A stretch of DNA of 10,969 bases from Halalkaliarchaeum sp036625675 (GCA_036625675.1 JAZKTH010000079.1:1-10969), one strand, 5' to 3'; numbered from the stretch's first letter, positions 1 through 6,298 are shown. The notes: generated from the sequence alone by a model not told the origin. Made by a program: numbers and translations.

Positions 1-2
1 AG

Positions 3-1706
3 TTCTCCTCGAACGCGGCCGGCGGGGTGGCGATCGCGGTCCAGTACGGGGTCGAACTGGGGCACTCGGTCGCCATTTCACACAAGGGACGGACGAGCGC
101 GCTACAGGGCACCGACCTGGTCGTCAAAGACGACGCGAACCGGGCGACGCTGCAGCCGCTGGGCGACACGAAGCGGAAACTCGACGCGGAGCGGGAGAAG
201 CTCAAGGAACAGGAGATCGACGGGCTCGTGGCCGACATCCGCGAGAACGTGAACGAGCTCCGCAAGCGCGGGCTCTCGGACGACGAGATCCGGTCGCGCG
301 TGCACTCCAGCGTCCCCGCGCTCCGGTCGCCGGGGTCAGCCGGGGGCGGTGGCGCCGGGGTCGGTCTGGGGGAGATGGACGGCCCGGACCGGGATTCCGG
401 CAGCGACAAACTGTTCGGCGTGATCCCCGGGACGCTGCTCGTCGTGGGGCTGCTTCTGGTCGGAGGCGGCGCCGCCAGTATGTTCGGCCTGCTGGGGCCG
501 GACGTCCAGATCAATCTGGAGGAACCGTCCGACGACGCCACGATCTCGGGTGACGAAACTCTCGAGGTGGCCGGGAACGTCTCCGGGGACGACGCGGGAT
601 CGGTCGACGAAGTAGTCGTGAACGTCACGTCCGATTCGGCCGGTTCCACGGCGCCCGAACGGTCGGTGCGTTTGACCGGCGAGGACAGGACGTTCCGGGC
701 GACCTTCTCGAGTCTCGATCCGGGCGAGTACACCGTCGCGGTGTCGACGAACGAGACGAGGGTGACCCGCGAAGTGACCGTCGAGGAGGCCGACGACGCC
801 GGCGAGAACGGCGGCGAGACGGCCACCGAAGAGGGAGGGGGAGAGACGACTACCGAGGAACCGACGACGGACGTCGACCTCCAGTTGCAGGAGCCGGCGG
901 GGGCCGTCGAGTACGAGTTCGACGAGCCGCTGGTCGTCGCAGGCAGCGTTAGCGGCGAGGACGCCGACGCGGTCGAGGAGGTTCGCATCGCGATCGCCGA
1001 CGACGGATCCACGATCGAGAACGCCACCTTCCCGGTGGCCGACGACGGCGCGTTCGATGAGTCGTTCGGGGACCTCGAGCCCGGCGAGTACACGGTGACG
1101 GTGTCCGCGGGCGAGGAGTCGGTGACGAGCGACACGGTGACGCTGCTGGAGCGCCCGGACGTGCAGTTCAGCAACTTCTCGGTGACCGAGGAGGCGTATC
1201 CCGGCGACGGGGCGACCGCGTCGGTGGACGTGCAGTACGCCGACGAGACGACGATTCGACTCCTGATCGACGGGGAGCCGGTCGGGCTGGAGCAGCGGAC
1301 GACCGTCAGTACGTCCGGCGGCGAAACGCAGACGGTAGCGTTCTCGTTCGACGCTCCGGAGGAACCCGGCTCGTCGACCGTCGCGATCGAACGCCTTCCG
1401 GACGACGGGGAAAACGAGGTAGTCGCCAACGAGACGCTAACCGTAACCGAACGAACGCTGGAGATCACCGACCCGTCGAACGGATCGACAGTGTCGAAAG
1501 CGTTCTCCGTGACTGTGGCGGCTGAGGGCGTCGACGAGGTCCAGGTCGCCGTCGGTGACCTGACGAGCAAAACGGTCACCGTCGAGGACGGCACCGCGAC
1601 GGCGGAGTTCGACGTTGCGACGGGCGAATACACGCTCGTCGCCGAGGCCACCGATCCGGACGTCGACCTCCAGGATTCGATCGGGATCACCGTCGAGGCG
1701 GAGTGA
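3..1706 (+). CDS. Single-pass membrane protein with extracellular beta-sandwich repeats (5' end cut by window)
   Basis: The frame is open back to base 3, so the GTG at 27 is probably internal and the true start lies outside the window. Numbering from that GTG codon, residues 1-125 look cytoplasmic: a charged helical stretch at about 50-90 and a Gly-rich linker at 104-116. One hydrophobic segment spans about 129-157. The rest (158-559) is acidic, Thr/Val-rich and beta-like, in about four repeats (158-254, 283-375, 377-474, 477-559). Three of these contain a (D/E)PGEYTV or TGEYTL strand, at 231, 351 and 532. A Glu/Thr/Gly-rich spacer at 255-282 separates the first two. Several N-X-S/T sequons (residues 184, 199, 242, 332, 383, 468, 485) suit haloarchaeal surface glycosylation. 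I infer N-in/C-out topology and a surface role. The N-terminal domain is not recognised and the function is unknown. Confidence 0.8.
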   Translation, partial: FSSNAAGGVAIAVQYGVELGHSVAISHKGRTSALQGTDLVVKDDANRATLQPLGDTKRKLDAEREKLKEQEIDGLVADIRENVNELRKRGLSDDEIRSRVHSSVPALRSPGSAGGGGAGVGLGEMDGPDRDSGSDKLFGVIPGTLLVVGLLLVGGGAASMFGLLGPDVQINLEEPSDDATISGDETLEVAGNVSGDDAGSVDEVVVNVTSDSAGSTAPERSVRLTGEDRTFRATFSSLDPGEYTVAVSTNETRVTREVTVEEADDAGENGGETATEEGGGETTTEEPTTDVDLQLQEPAGAVEYEFDEPLVVAGSVSGEDADAVEEVRIAIADDGSTIENATFPVADDGAFDESFGDLEPGEYTVTVSAGEESVTSDTVTLLERPDVQFSNFSVTEEAYPGDGATASVDVQYADETTIRLLIDGEPVGLEQRTTVSTSGGETQTVAFSFDAPEEPGSSTVAIERLPDDGENEVVANETLTVTERTLEITDPSNGSTVSKAFSVTVAAEGVDEVQVAVGDLTSKTVTVEDGTATAEFDVATGEYTLVAEATDPDVDLQDSIGITVEAE

Positions 1707-1764
1707 CTCCCGGCAGTCTCGCCGGGACCGCCAGCCCTTTGCCCCCGCTTGTCCCCCTTCCGGT

Positions 1765-2628
1765 ATGGAGGGGCGGGCAGCGGCGCCGGGCGCGGGAACC
1801 GTGCTCAACGCGCTGGCGACGGGCGTCGGATCCGCGTTCGCGATCGACCTGGAGACGCGCGCGACCGTCTCGCTGGATCCCGACGCCGGCGAGGTGACCG
1901 GAGAGATCGCAGAACTCGACGGCGACGCCGACACGGCGCTGATCGAACGGTGCGTCGAACTCGTCGTCGCGGCGCACGGCGACGGCGAGGGGGGTCACGT
2001 CCGGACCGAAAGCGACGTCCCGCTGGCGGCGGGGCTGAAGAGTTCAAGCGCCGCCGCGAACGCGACGGTGCTGGCGACGCTTTCGGCGCTGGACGCCGCC
2101 GACGCCGTTTCGCGGATCGACGCGTGCCGGCTCGGCGTCCGGGCGGCGCGCGACGCCGGCGTCACCGTCACCGGGGCGTTCGACGACGCCTCCGCGAGCA
2201 TGCTCGGGGGCGTCACGCTCACCGACAACACTGCCGACGAACTCCTCTCCCGGGCGGAGCGGGACTGGGACGTCCTGGTGTGGACGCCGCCGGAACGCGC
2301 CTTCAGTGCGGACGCGGACGTCGACCGGTGCGCGCGAGTCGCGCCGATGGCGGAGCTCGTCGCCGAACTCGCCCGCGAGGGCCGGTTCGGCGAGGCGATG
2401 ACCGTCAACGGGCTCGCGTACTCGGCGGTGCTGGAGTTCCCCACCGCCCCGGCCGTGGAGGCCATGCCGCACGCGGCGGGCGTGTCCCTCTCGGGGACCG
2501 GACCCAGCGTCGTCGCGGTCGGCGACCGGAAGGACCTGGCGACAGTCCGGGGGCGCTGGGACGAGCGCCCGGGGGAGACGCGACTCACCACCACACGTCC
2601 GGACGGCGCGCGAATCGCGAGCGACTGA
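1765..2628 (+). CDS. aroK: Archaeal shikimate kinase, GHMP family
   Basis: The product is 287 aa and phosphorylates shikimate to shikimate-3-phosphate with ATP in aromatic amino-acid synthesis (cytoplasm). Archaea use a GHMP-superfamily enzyme unrelated to the bacterial P-loop AroK. The features seen are the N-terminal substrate region (GTVLNALATGVGSAFAIDL from residue 11), the Ser-rich phosphate-binding loop PLAAGLKSSSAAANA (86-100), and the C-terminal glycine motif SLSGTGPSVVAVG (241-253). The frame is open further upstream, but ATG 1765 gives the expected family N-terminus, and the extension would overlap the upstream gene. A weak TATA-like CCTTTG sits near 1733-1739, so a leaderless transcript is possible. 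Chorismate mutase follows 50 bp downstream on the same strand, which fits a small shikimate-pathway operon. Identification is secure from motifs. Confidence 0.93.
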   Translation: MEGRAAAPGAGTVLNALATGVGSAFAIDLETRATVSLDPDAGEVTGEIAELDGDADTALIERCVELVVAAHGDGEGGHVRTESDVPLAAGLKSSSAAANATVLATLSALDAADAVSRIDACRLGVRAARDAGVTVTGAFDDASASMLGGVTLTDNTADELLSRAERDWDVLVWTPPERAFSADADVDRCARVAPMAELVAELAREGRFGEAMTVNGLAYSAVLEFPTAPAVEAMPHAAGVSLSGTGPSVVAVGDRKDLATVRGRWDERPGETRLTTTRPDGARIASD

Positions 2629-2678
2629 TTCCGAAGCACGCCCGAAATCACCATTCACAGCGACGACGGATTCCCACG

Positions 2679-3014
2679 ATGACAGAGACCAGCCAACCCG
2701 ATCGGAACGAGGAAGCGGACGACGAGCGCGTAGCGACCCCCGAGGAGATGTCCCTCGACGAACTCCGGGCGGAGATCGCGTCGATCGACAGGGAGATCGT
2801 CGAGCTCATCGCCAGGCGCACGTACGTCGCCGACACCATCGCGGAGGTGAAGGCCGAGCGGGGGCTACCGACCACCGACGAGTCGCAGGAAAACCGGGTG
2901 ATGGAACGGGCGGGGGAGAACGCCGAGCGGTTCGAGGTCGACTCCAACCTGGTGAAGGCAATCTTCCGGCTCCTGATCGAGCTGAACAAGGTGGAGCAAA
3001 GAGAGAGTCGCTGA
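2679..3014 (+). CDS. Chorismate mutase, AroQ class
   Basis: This 111-aa protein rearranges chorismate to prephenate, the branch to Phe and Tyr. It has an acidic leader (residues 1-24) followed by the all-helical AroQ fold. Helix 1 contains LDELRAEIASIDREIVELIA (27-46), then Arg47, the loop Lys58-x-x-Arg61-GLPTTDESQENRVMER, and a C-terminal helix ending LNKVEQRESR. Arg30, Arg47, Lys58 and Arg73 fit the cationic substrate-binding residues of AroQ mutases by position. Size is normal for a monofunctional mutase. It follows shikimate kinase by 50 bp with no clear promoter between them, so co-transcription is likely. The notable point is its 3' end: the final ten codons and stop (2982-3014) recur twice downstream at 5061 and 6122, so the present C-terminus may have been supplied by an inserted element. 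Confidence 0.9.
   Translation: MTETSQPDRNEEADDERVATPEEMSLDELRAEIASIDREIVELIARRTYVADTIAEVKAERGLPTTDESQENRVMERAGENAERFEVDSNLVKAIFRLLIELNKVEQRESR
2982..3014 (+). repeat. Chorismate-mutase-tail repeat, copy 1 (in the intact gene)
   Basis: These 33 nt encode the last ten residues (LNKVEQRESR) and stop of chorismate mutase. They match 5061-5093 at 30/33 positions and 6122-6154 at 22/33. The invariant block in all three copies is CTGAACAAGGT. Similarity to copy 2 stops sharply on the 5' side of this block but continues on the 3' side through the end of the convergent lipoprotein gene. I read this copy as the left junction of an insertion. Confidence 0.85.
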
Positions 3015-3025
3015 GTGAAGGCGGC

Positions 3026-4906
3026 TCAGTTGACGCTCTTCGAGAGTTCGGCTCCAGCTTTGAATTTCACGTCATCAGGCGCGTTTGTCCCCGTAAAGTG
3101 GACAAGGCGTCCTTGCTGAGCAATGACTACCGGCACTCCATCGTCAGTGTCTTCCTTTTGGCGGGCGGTTCTTCCGGGCTTCTTTCGAACCACTCTGTCG
3201 TTACCTCCTTCCGAAAGTAAACCCTCGGCAACCGCCTCCGAAACCGTCCCATCGAACAGTCTCGCACCTCGTTGCTCTCGGTCTCCCGACAGGTGGCGGG
3301 CCATCACGTCACCGTACCCATCCCCATCCAAATCACCAGCGCCAACGCCGAGAACTTCCGTCGAACCGTCTACCGCCACGAGTGTGACCGAGTTCTCGTA
3401 GAGACTGCCATCGTCGATGACCCATCCACCCGTGTAGATGTACTGGTCAGCGTTTCTATAACGACGCACGTACAACAGCGCGGGGAACGGCGACGGGCAG
3501 TCCGGAGGCACGACCAGAACCGGGCACACAAGCGTCGACGTAACCGCGCTCTCGCCACTTTCAGAGCCCCACTCATCGAACTCCGCGAGCTCCGATGCCG
3601 AACCATCAGCACTGACCGCGAGGGAAGGTATCGTCTCTGTCGCCTGTGGCGGGTCGTTCTGTACGGAGACAGTGATTGTCCCGTTATCGCCTGATGCTTC
3701 GAGGTGAATACCCGTGTCGACCGGTCCGGAGACGGCAGAGAGGAACGCATCCGAGTTGTACAGCGAATTGTCGTCGGTCATGAGACCCCTGTTAAGGACG
3801 TTTTCACCTCCAACCGCGTCTCCTTGGTAAATCGGACTGGAATCGTTGCTTTCGTTGGAGACCCTATTGTCCCCCCACGCGTAGACGTGCCCGTCGTCGT
3901 CGACCCGGCCAGTCACGTACTCGATGAGGCGGCGAGGCGTGAGTTCGTCGACGAGCGCGACGTTCCCAGCGGAGAGTCGAGCGTCGGGGACCGTGATGGT
4001 GAACTGCTCGCTGAGTATTGGTTCGCCAGCAAGGTACTCGTAGAGAGCAACGATATCGTCGGAGTTTGCCCCAGTCAACTCCTGTAGGTGGGAGTTGCTG
4101 AGGGACTCTTCAGCGGTGGCTTCCAGCGATGATTCGAGAAGTTTGATATCTTCTTCGACGATTTCTCGCACGTCTTGAACGGCTTCGTTGGCTGCTTCCC
4201 ACTCTCCGTTGTCGATGTGTGTGACTGCCTGCTGGGTCAGTTTCTTTCGGCCGTCTGCATGTTCTCGGACGGTTACGCACACGTCGTCGGAGCAGCGTTC
4301 GAGTGTGACTTGTATGTCTTCGATGGTGTCGCCCATGTCTGCGAGGCCGCGAGGTCCTTTGCGTGCGGAACGCTTGCTAATGGAGTCGGCGGCTGCTTTC
4401 GTCTGGGTGAGGAGTTGGTTCTCTAGGTCGAGTGCGTTCGAGCGCATCTCGATTGTGTCCTCAATTCCGTCGGCGTCCGAGTCCGCGTCGCCCGGTCCGC
4501 GGATTTTCGATTTGTTGCTCCGACTGTTGTTGTAGTTGGCCCGGCTGCTTCCACTGTGATCGTCACCGTTGTAGTCGAAGCAACAGGTGGCTGCGATAGC
4601 TGACGCGGTTACCCACGCTTCGAGTTCGACTTCGCCGGAGAGAGGCCCGATACCGGAGGAGACGGTTGGAGTCAGTTTGTACAGGGTTGGGTTGTCACCA
4701 ATCGGTGTGGGGCCCGTGTACTCACCGAACCCTGCGAAGGGTGCTGCGGGTGAAGCGCCTGTGTTCGTTGTTGCGCTCACCACTCTGCCGAGACAGCCAC
4801 TGAGCGCGCCGGCCGCCACGAGACCGCCCGCAGCGAGCATCTGTCGGCGGGTCGGTCCGGTAGGTGACACGTCCCGCGCCGAACTGGACGCTTTCTTCGA
4901 ATTCAT
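3026..4906 (-). CDS. Tat-exported lipoprotein with Asp-rich calcium-binding-like motifs, unknown function
   Basis: The product is 626 aa. The N-terminus has a twin-arginine signal (TRRQMLAAGG, Arg20-Arg21), a hydrophobic core and a lipobox LSGC with Cys38 as likely lipidation site, so it is probably exported folded and anchored outside the membrane. An Asp-rich stretch GDADSDADGIED (139-150) and a second, AGDLDGDGYGDV (523-534), resemble calcium-binding loops of thrombospondin-3 or FG-GAP type. Residues about 155-275 look helical and charged, possibly coiled. The C-terminal third is beta-rich. Cys108-109, 205, 210, 460 and 470 could form disulfides. The gene converges on chorismate mutase with 11 nt between stops. 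Its C-terminus (DDVKFKAGAELSKSVN) and a mid-region around 326-356 recur in the short ORF at 5105-5404. ATG 4906 is chosen because it directly precedes the signal. The family is not recognised. Confidence 0.85.
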   Translation of the reverse strand: MNSKKASSSARDVSPTGPTRRQMLAAGGLVAAGALSGCLGRVVSATTNTGASPAAPFAGFGEYTGPTPIGDNPTLYKLTPTVSSGIGPLSGEVELEAWVTASAIAATCCFDYNGDDHSGSSRANYNNSRSNKSKIRGPGDADSDADGIEDTIEMRSNALDLENQLLTQTKAAADSISKRSARKGPRGLADMGDTIEDIQVTLERCSDDVCVTVREHADGRKKLTQQAVTHIDNGEWEAANEAVQDVREIVEEDIKLLESSLEATAEESLSNSHLQELTGANSDDIVALYEYLAGEPILSEQFTITVPDARLSAGNVALVDELTPRRLIEYVTGRVDDDGHVYAWGDNRVSNESNDSSPIYQGDAVGGENVLNRGLMTDDNSLYNSDAFLSAVSGPVDTGIHLEASGDNGTITVSVQNDPPQATETIPSLAVSADGSASELAEFDEWGSESGESAVTSTLVCPVLVVPPDCPSPFPALLYVRRYRNADQYIYTGGWVIDDGSLYENSVTLVAVDGSTEVLGVGAGDLDGDGYGDVMARHLSGDREQRGARLFDGTVSEAVAEGLLSEGGNDRVVRKKPGRTARQKEDTDDGVPVVIAQQGRLVHFTGTNAPDDVKFKAGAELSKSVN

Positions 4907-4930
4907 CCTTGGGTGTCAGATGAGCTAATG

Positions 4931-4950
4931 AGATATAAGTATATTTATAA
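4931..4950 (-). promoter_or_regulatory. AT-rich promoter of the lipoprotein gene
   Basis: On the minus strand a TATA-like ACTTATATCT occupies 4940-4931, about 27 nt before ATG 4906, with another TTATAAATATA just upstream (4951-4941). The first spacing suits a leaderless transcript. The whole stretch 4921-4975 is almost pure A/T, unusual for this genome. The exact box is ambiguous because several TATA-like strings overlap. Confidence 0.5.
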
Positions 4951-5045
4951 AAAATAAAAATATATTTCTCAGAGTAGCTTCTGATTCATAGCGTGATTGC
5001 GCGACTCCTGATGATATGTACTGGATAATTACAGCGTTTCGCATT

Positions 5046-5093
5046 ATGGATTTCAGCTACCTGAACAAGGTGGAGCAACGGGAGAGCCGCTGA
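5046..5093 (+). other. 15-codon mini-ORF ending in the copied mutase tail
   Basis: An ATG at 5046 is in frame with the copied mutase tail and would give a 15-residue peptide, MDFSYLNKVEQRESR, then the stop. Copy 3 has an ATG at exactly the same offset (15 nt before the repeat core). I see no convincing promoter or ribosome site. Most likely the ATG belongs to the element end and is not a real gene start, but the repeated arrangement is recorded. Confidence 0.15.
5061..5093 (+). repeat. Chorismate-mutase-tail repeat, copy 2 (internal)
   Basis: This is a 33-nt direct repeat of the end of chorismate mutase including its stop. It differs from copy 1 at three positions (AGA to CGG and AGT to AGC), all synonymous, so it still reads LNKVEQRESR-stop. 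The homology carries on downstream without a gap into the 3' end of the shortened lipoprotein gene, mirroring the copy 1 junction. There is no mutase coding sequence upstream of it: 5041-5060 is unrelated to the gene. Confidence 0.85.
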
Positions 5094-5104
5094 ACGGCCA
5101 GGCG

Positions 5105-5404
5105 TTAGTTCACGCTCTTCGAGAGTTCCGCGCCTGCCTTGAACTTCACATCATCAGTCGCTCGTCCCGCGTTCACCAAGTGAAGTATTGGCGCATCCAA
5201 CGGAAAATGCGTCGCCACAACCTCGCCGTCAGCTCCTCTGGTCTCTCCGCAGCTACCGGAGTCAGACTTCGAGGAAGCATCGCTCCCCCAACAATACGCG
5301 TTCCCGTCGTCATCTGCCGACGTCACGCCGGCCTGGACCAGCGAATCGACCGTCCCCGTCTCGACCTGCACCCCACGCCGACCCCGATCACCCTTCCCGT
5401 TCAT
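5105..5404 (-). pseudogene. Shortened paralogue of the upstream Tat lipoprotein (remnant)
   Basis: This reading frame of 99 codons has no signal peptide. Its last 16 residues (DDVKFKAGAELSKSVN) are identical to the end of the 626-aa lipoprotein, and the preceding 25 or so are loosely alignable. Its middle (DDDGNAYCWGSDASSKSDS) resembles residues 336-355 of that protein (DDDGHVYAWGDNRVSNES). About 220 residues that separate these two parts in the full-length protein are missing here, as is everything N-terminal. I therefore read it as an internally deleted, truncated copy rather than a working lipoprotein. Its ATG at 5404 overlaps the end of the toxin gene by 17 bp in another frame, so it could still be translated with it. 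A small functional protein cannot be excluded, because the shared C-terminal codons differ only silently. Confidence 0.65.
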
Positions 5405-5780
5405 CGGTTGGTTCCAACGGGACCCTCGAAACCTCGATGTTCTCGTAATCTTTCTCCGAGGAGAGCACGTCCAATCTTCGTGTTTCTGCGGTTGCTGCGT
5501 GGAACGCGTCGAACGGGGTCATTCCCTCGTTGTAGTAGTTCACGGCCTTCAGAACCACTTGTTTCTCCTCTTCACCACGTACGGGGACGAGTTCAAGCAA
5601 GTTGGCTACGAGTGGAACGTAGTCGAACTCGTAGCGTTCCCGGGCGAGGACAAGTTCGAGATACGAGAACGCGGACGTTTCGACCTCATATTCGCTGAGA
5701 GCGTCTTCCGCTGGGCCCTGCAACCAATCGGAGTCCTTCGCGAGTGCGAGAAGGAAGTCCGTTTCGACGTACACCGTCAT
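5388..5780 (-). CDS. vapC: VapC-type PIN-domain ribonuclease toxin
   Basis: This 130-aa PIN-domain protein is the likely toxin of a type II toxin-antitoxin pair. VapC toxins are Mg-dependent endoribonucleases that cleave tRNA or rRNA sites. The acidic PIN residues are in place: Asp8 in VYVETDFLLALAKDS, Glu42 in SYLELVLARERY, Asp91 in TPFDAFHAATA, and Asp111 in VLSSEKDYENI. Length is typical. Its ATG overlaps the antitoxin stop (ATGA, 5777-5780), the usual arrangement for translational coupling. The 3' end overlaps the lipoprotein remnant by 17 bp. A housekeeping PIN protein is the alternative, but the partner gene makes the toxin call strong. Confidence 0.87.
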   Translation of the reverse strand: MTVYVETDFLLALAKDSDWLQGPAEDALSEYEVETSAFSYLELVLARERYEFDYVPLVANLLELVPVRGEEEKQVVLKAVNYYNEGMTPFDAFHAATAETRRLDVLSSEKDYENIEVSRVPLEPTDEREG

Positions 5781-6019
5781 CTATCGTTCTCCCCGCGAGT
5801 CTCCGACTTCGCTTCTTCCTCGATATCCTCTCGTATCTCCGAAATAGAAGCATCCCGAAGCTCACCTGCTGCTGCGCGAGCAGCCGCGAGCGGGTCGTCT
5901 GCGACGGGGATGAGTTCTATTCTATCCTCGTAGGTGACGATGTGATACTTCTCTCCGTACTTCTCCCGCACCTCCTTGGGAATGTAGAGCCGTCCCTGCT
6001 TGTCCGTCTCTGTTGACAT
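5777..6019 (-). CDS. vapB: AbrB/SpoVT-type antitoxin (VapB-like)
   Basis: This 80-aa protein has an N-terminal swapped-hairpin AbrB DNA-binding domain: TDKQGRLYIPKEVREKYG (residues 5-22) followed by YHIVTYEDRIELIPV (25-39). An acidic, helical C-terminal tail (about 43-80) probably wraps the toxin. It should neutralise the PIN toxin and repress their shared promoter. The frame stays open upstream to 6289, but ATG 6019 gives the canonical family N-terminus and has a TATA-like box at the right distance. The stop overlaps the toxin ATG by 4 bp. Confidence 0.87.
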   Translation of the reverse strand: MSTETDKQGRLYIPKEVREKYGEKYHIVTYEDRIELIPVADDPLAAARAAAGELRDASISEIREDIEEEAKSETRGENDR

Positions 6020-6040
6020 AGATAGGATTTGAATGGCATA

Positions 6041-6050
6041 GAAAAAGTAT
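6041..6050 (-). promoter_or_regulatory. TATA-like box for the vapBC pair
   Basis: On the minus strand, ATACTTTTTC (6050-6041) is centred about 26 nt before ATG 6019. This spacing suits a leaderless haloarchaeal transcript and supports that start over the upstream in-frame codons. AbrB-type autorepression would act here, but no clear operator palindrome was identified. Confidence 0.5.
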
Positions 6051-6106
6051 CTTTCCATGAATTTGAATACAGTACCATTACTTCGGTCAGCCCGGACGCG
6101 TGTATA

Positions 6107-6184
6107 ATGGAATCTATCCATCTGAACAAGGTAGAGTGGCGGAAGAGCCGGCAAGGTGTCCGGACCGAGACTCGCTTCGAGTGA
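6107..6184 (+). other. 25-codon mini-ORF through copy 3 of the mutase tail
   Basis: ATG 6107 lies 15 nt before the repeat core, as in copy 2. The frame reads MESIHLNKVEWRKSR and then, because the stop is lost, runs ten more codons to a TGA at 6182-6184. No promoter or ribosome site is evident. It is probably a non-coding relic of an integration site. Confidence 0.12.
6122..6154 (+). repeat. Chorismate-mutase-tail repeat, copy 3 (decayed, right boundary)
   Basis: This copy matches copy 2 at 25/33 and copy 1 at 22/33 positions, with an intact CTGAACAAGGT block. The frame would read LNKVEWRKSRQ, with the stop codon changed to CAA, so it has decayed or comes from a more distant donor. GC-rich sequence without lipoprotein similarity follows, which suggests this is the chromosomal right edge of the island. 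Confidence 0.65.
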
Positions 6185-6298
6185 CTCGTCGACTTTCATC
6201 GACACGCGGTACGGCCCCGCTGTTCGCATATGACGCCCACCATCGGGGTCGGTTTCGGAGACCGGGGAACTAATGACGTTCCCTCGCAACTGGCGGCC

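Larger units (their letters stand above)
3015..6154. mobile_element. Putative composite genomic island at the 3' end of chorismate mutase
   Basis: The segment is bounded by copies of the mutase tail (2982-3014 on the left, 6122-6154 on the right) and contains a third copy internally (5061-5093). By eye its base composition is less GC-rich than both flanks, with an AT-rich patch at 4921-4975, and the change coincides with the outer repeats. Its contents are a Tat lipoprotein gene, a shortened paralogue and a toxin-antitoxin pair, all on the minus strand, which are typical accessory cargo. The repeats divide it into unit 1 (3015-5060) and unit 2 (5094-6121), both starting with the same convergent lipoprotein 3' end. 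No integrase, transposase, tRNA gene or terminal inverted repeat was found, so calling it mobile is an inference from repeat structure, composition and cargo. Confidence 0.6.

Noticed and set aside
1749..2678. In-frame upstream extension of chorismate mutase
   Set aside because: It reads through shikimate kinase in the wrong frame and is almost entirely Arg, Gly and Ala. ATG 2679 gives the family N-terminus.
5180..5698. Plus-strand frame of 172 codons antisense to vapC and the remnant
   Set aside because: It is Arg/Pro/Ser-rich without recognisable structure and opposite two better-supported genes.
6122..6154. tRNA gene as the integration target
   Set aside because: No cloverleaf or tRNA 3' end was found around any of the three repeats; the repeat matches the coding end of chorismate mutase.
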